From the NCBI GenBank assembly GCA_900128395.1, contig LT649662.1, positions 1-16,897 on the forward strand: a DNA stretch of 16,897 bases, given 5' to 3'. This document shows, in pieces, positions 14,904 to 16,897 of this stretch; the stretch's first letter is position 1, and every line of letters starts with the position of its first letter. The translations under genes and the position numbers were made by a program. Source of the stretch: Stramenopiles sp. TOSAG23-2. Its lineage: Eukaryota; Sar. The notes beneath the pieces were generated by a model. That model made no database searches. It saw nothing but the letters and a program-made list of their open reading frames with translations, and had not been told where the DNA came from.

Positions 14904-16897
14904 TTACCATCCAAAACTACTTCCACGTCGGCTACCTTTACTAGTAGCATTGTAATTTTTTATATCTACATCTTCTTTTGTTGGATGATTCACTGATTCA
15001 ATCATATTTGTATCATTAGCAACAACAACAATACTGTTATCACCTTCACCACCTAATGTTTTTGTAAATGACGATGTAATTGGATCAACAACATCTTTTG
15101 TATCATTGGAAACTTCTGGTGCTGACATTGTTTTTAATTGTCCAACGGTTACCATATCACTAATTGGTTTAGAAATTTTTGCTACAAAATATGAAATTTG
15201 ATGCACACGTAATATATATATATATACATATATATGTGTAAACGATTTTGTTTTTTAACATCAATAATGTTAGTATATATACGTTTATTGCTTGTTATTT
15301 TAAAAAGAATTAGATAATACTGAAGAATGTATATATTATAAAAACATACCTTCGGTTCGTTTCATAGCATCTTCCATTTCTAATATTTTCATTTGACTTT
15401 CACTTTCAACTTGATTTATTTCTTGAATAGTTTTTTTACTACGAGCTATTGTATCATCAACCGTTTCATTTTCCATTGTCAAATCTACTGGCAAGACAAT
15501 AGGATCGCCAATTCGTCCATTATCTTTGCCATCCGCTACATCAACTACCTTCGCTTTACTTTTCTTATTATCATCAATAATAGTCAAGTTCGAATCTTGA
15601 TTTGGTGGTACAGGCAATAAAAAGTTATTAATATTTAATGATGATTCATCATCTTTACTATTTCTTTTCAAGATTTCATCTGTTTTTTCCTTTGTAATTG
15701 CATCTTCCATCATATCCCCATCAACGTAATAGCCATCATCTTCGTACGTATTCCCTACGTTGCCACGACGGGTATGTGGTGCACCATAATCTCCAACCCA
15801 TCCTTGATATGTTGGTCGAAAACGTCTAGAACGAAATTCACTTTCATTATATGATTTTTCAATATCCATAATAATGGAAGAATTAGCACTTTTGCTATTA
15901 TTGTTGAATTTTTCACCTTTGCGACTTTTCACTGGTACGTACACATCAGCATCACCCCATGGGTCTAAGTTGACATTTCGTGGTGAAGGTCCATCTTCAA
16001 CTAAATCATTGTATTCATCTAAAAATGCATCTGCAATTCGATCCATTGAAGAATTATTATTATTATCATTACTCATATACGGTCGATTGTTATGCGTAAT
16101 ATTATAATCTCTTCCTGGCAATGGTGCTCTAGCAGGGCTCATAATTTCTTCCATCACTTCTTTTTGCTCTTGTTTTGCTTTACGTATGGCTTTTTTATAA
16201 GCGTTTACTTGAGCTTTTACTTTTGACGGGACATTTTTCAAATAGTTTGGAATTTGTCTCTCCTCTGCACCTGCTGATGATTTGTTATTATCATCATCAT
16301 CAGCATTATTATTATTATTATTATTACCACTACTATTTGATCTTCTATTCATTAAAACTCTTTCTTTCACCGTAAATGGTTTCGTCGATATATCCATTGC
16401 ACGTTTAGAAGCGAATTCTTCCTTTTGCTTTTGCACAATTTGACTACGTTTGGTACCTTTAAGTGGTTTATAACCGGCCCTATATCCACTACTTGGTACA
16501 TCTATATATGCCTCCGTAACTAAATCATTAGTTAATATATTTTCATTTTCATTTGCCCCTTTCAATGAATACGATAAACGTGGACCTACACGTTGCTTTG
16601 CCTTTGGTTTTGGCATACCACGAGCTCTATTTGTTGCTTCAGTTACGTGATCATCTGGCCACCATCCTGGATATATAGGATTTCGATTTTCATCACGTTT
16701 TTTCATTCCATTTTTGTTCAATTGAACTCCCACCGAATTTCTATTGCTTTCTGAAAGTATTCTCGTAACAACACTTTGTGCATTTTCTGATGTTAAGTTT
16801 TCTTTTGATGGTATAGGTACTTCATGTTGCACAAGTACATTTGCAACACCGCCACGTTCATCCACAAATGGGAATTTTGCCAATCTACGACCAGCTT
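14904..16897 (-). CDS. Acidic Asn-rich protein, two exons, 5' partial
   Basis: Exon 1 runs 15350-16897 and is open to the window edge, so the true start lies outside; the first visible residues are AGRRLAKFPFVDERGG. Exon 2 is 14904-15181. Joining them restores one frame (MKRTE-A-KISKPISDMV), giving about 607 visible residues. Features: NPIYPGWWPDDHV, a basic GMPKPKAKQRVGPR patch, Asn/Asp runs from AAT repeats, a Lys-rich helix (YKKAIRKAKQEQKEVMEEI), FRPTYQGWVGDYGAPHTRRG, a coiled-coil-like KKTIQEINQVESESQMKI close to the splice site and a Gly/Ser/Arg end. No family recognised. The two Trp-Gly/Pro segments (PGWWPDD, QGWVGDYGAPH) are the best conserved-looking parts. Confidence 0.65.
15182..15349 (-). 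other. Spliceosomal intron (168 bp)
   Basis: The donor is G|GTATGT (15349 downward), the acceptor TATTTTGTAG|C (ending 15182). Removal joins the two reading frames without a stop, in phase 1. The intron is AT-rich, with a (TA)n tract at about 15212-15236. It is the clearest intron in the window and supports a eukaryotic nuclear origin. Confidence 0.85.

Noticed and set aside
1-16897. tRNA, rRNA, CRISPR or bacterial operon features
   Set aside because: Looked for on both strands; no cloverleaf, conserved rRNA or regularly spaced repeat array was recognised by eye.

Overview
The window is nuclear DNA from a very AT-rich, compact unicellular eukaryote. The evidence is that genes stand alone on both strands, start contexts are CAACAATGG-like, one clear GT-AG spliceosomal intron is present, TAA/AAT microsatellites inside genes encode poly-Asn runs, and (CA)n, (TG)n, (TA)n and (GA)n tracts fill the spacers. 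A protist is likely. The SANT-domain protein reminds me of oomycete/stramenopile relatives, but that is recollection, not proof. I see no rRNA, tRNA, CRISPR or bacterial operon features.

Layout from left to right. Positions 1-600 form an inverted-repeat (MITE-like) element. Positions 601-1367 are gene-poor, with a strong short hairpin at 683-720. A phytanoyl-CoA-dioxygenase-family gene follows on the minus strand (1490-2434). Its 3' end, its 5' end and the spacer after it each carry a perfect two-copy tandem duplication, with periods of 114, 108 and 106 bp. Next comes a 4.5-kb block (3099-7611) holding a SANT+Tudor-like chromatin protein (+), a secreted saposin-like Cys-rich protein (-), a basic Asn-rich protein (+) and the terminal exon of a methyltransferase-like gene (-). 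The same block recurs at 8261-12773 at a constant offset of 5162 bp. I found only one substitution, T7559/G12721, which is silent.

Between the two blocks (7612-8255) lies the wreck of a protein-kinase gene, ending in a tail of about 165 bp. A related tail closes a second degenerate insertion at about 13150-14247. That insertion contains broken reading frames, one resembling a NUMOD-type repeat of HNH/intron endonucleases, and it abuts a truncated membrane-anchor reading frame at 13042. Both tails end with the same 26 bp, and each sits 100-150 bp upstream of an intact plus-strand gene (SANT copy 2 and a BAG-domain-like gene). I treat them as one mobile or duplicated sequence family with different cargo. 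The window closes with the BAG-like gene (14349-14702) and a two-exon acidic/Asn-rich gene on the minus strand that runs off the right edge.

The intact genes suggest unrelated housekeeping, secretory and chromatin roles rather than one pathway. The notable feature is structural: a near-identical segmental duplication, three perfect tandem duplications of about 110 bp, and a repeated tail family at the junctions. An assembly artefact (uncollapsed contig ends or haplotypes) must be excluded before a biological reading is accepted.
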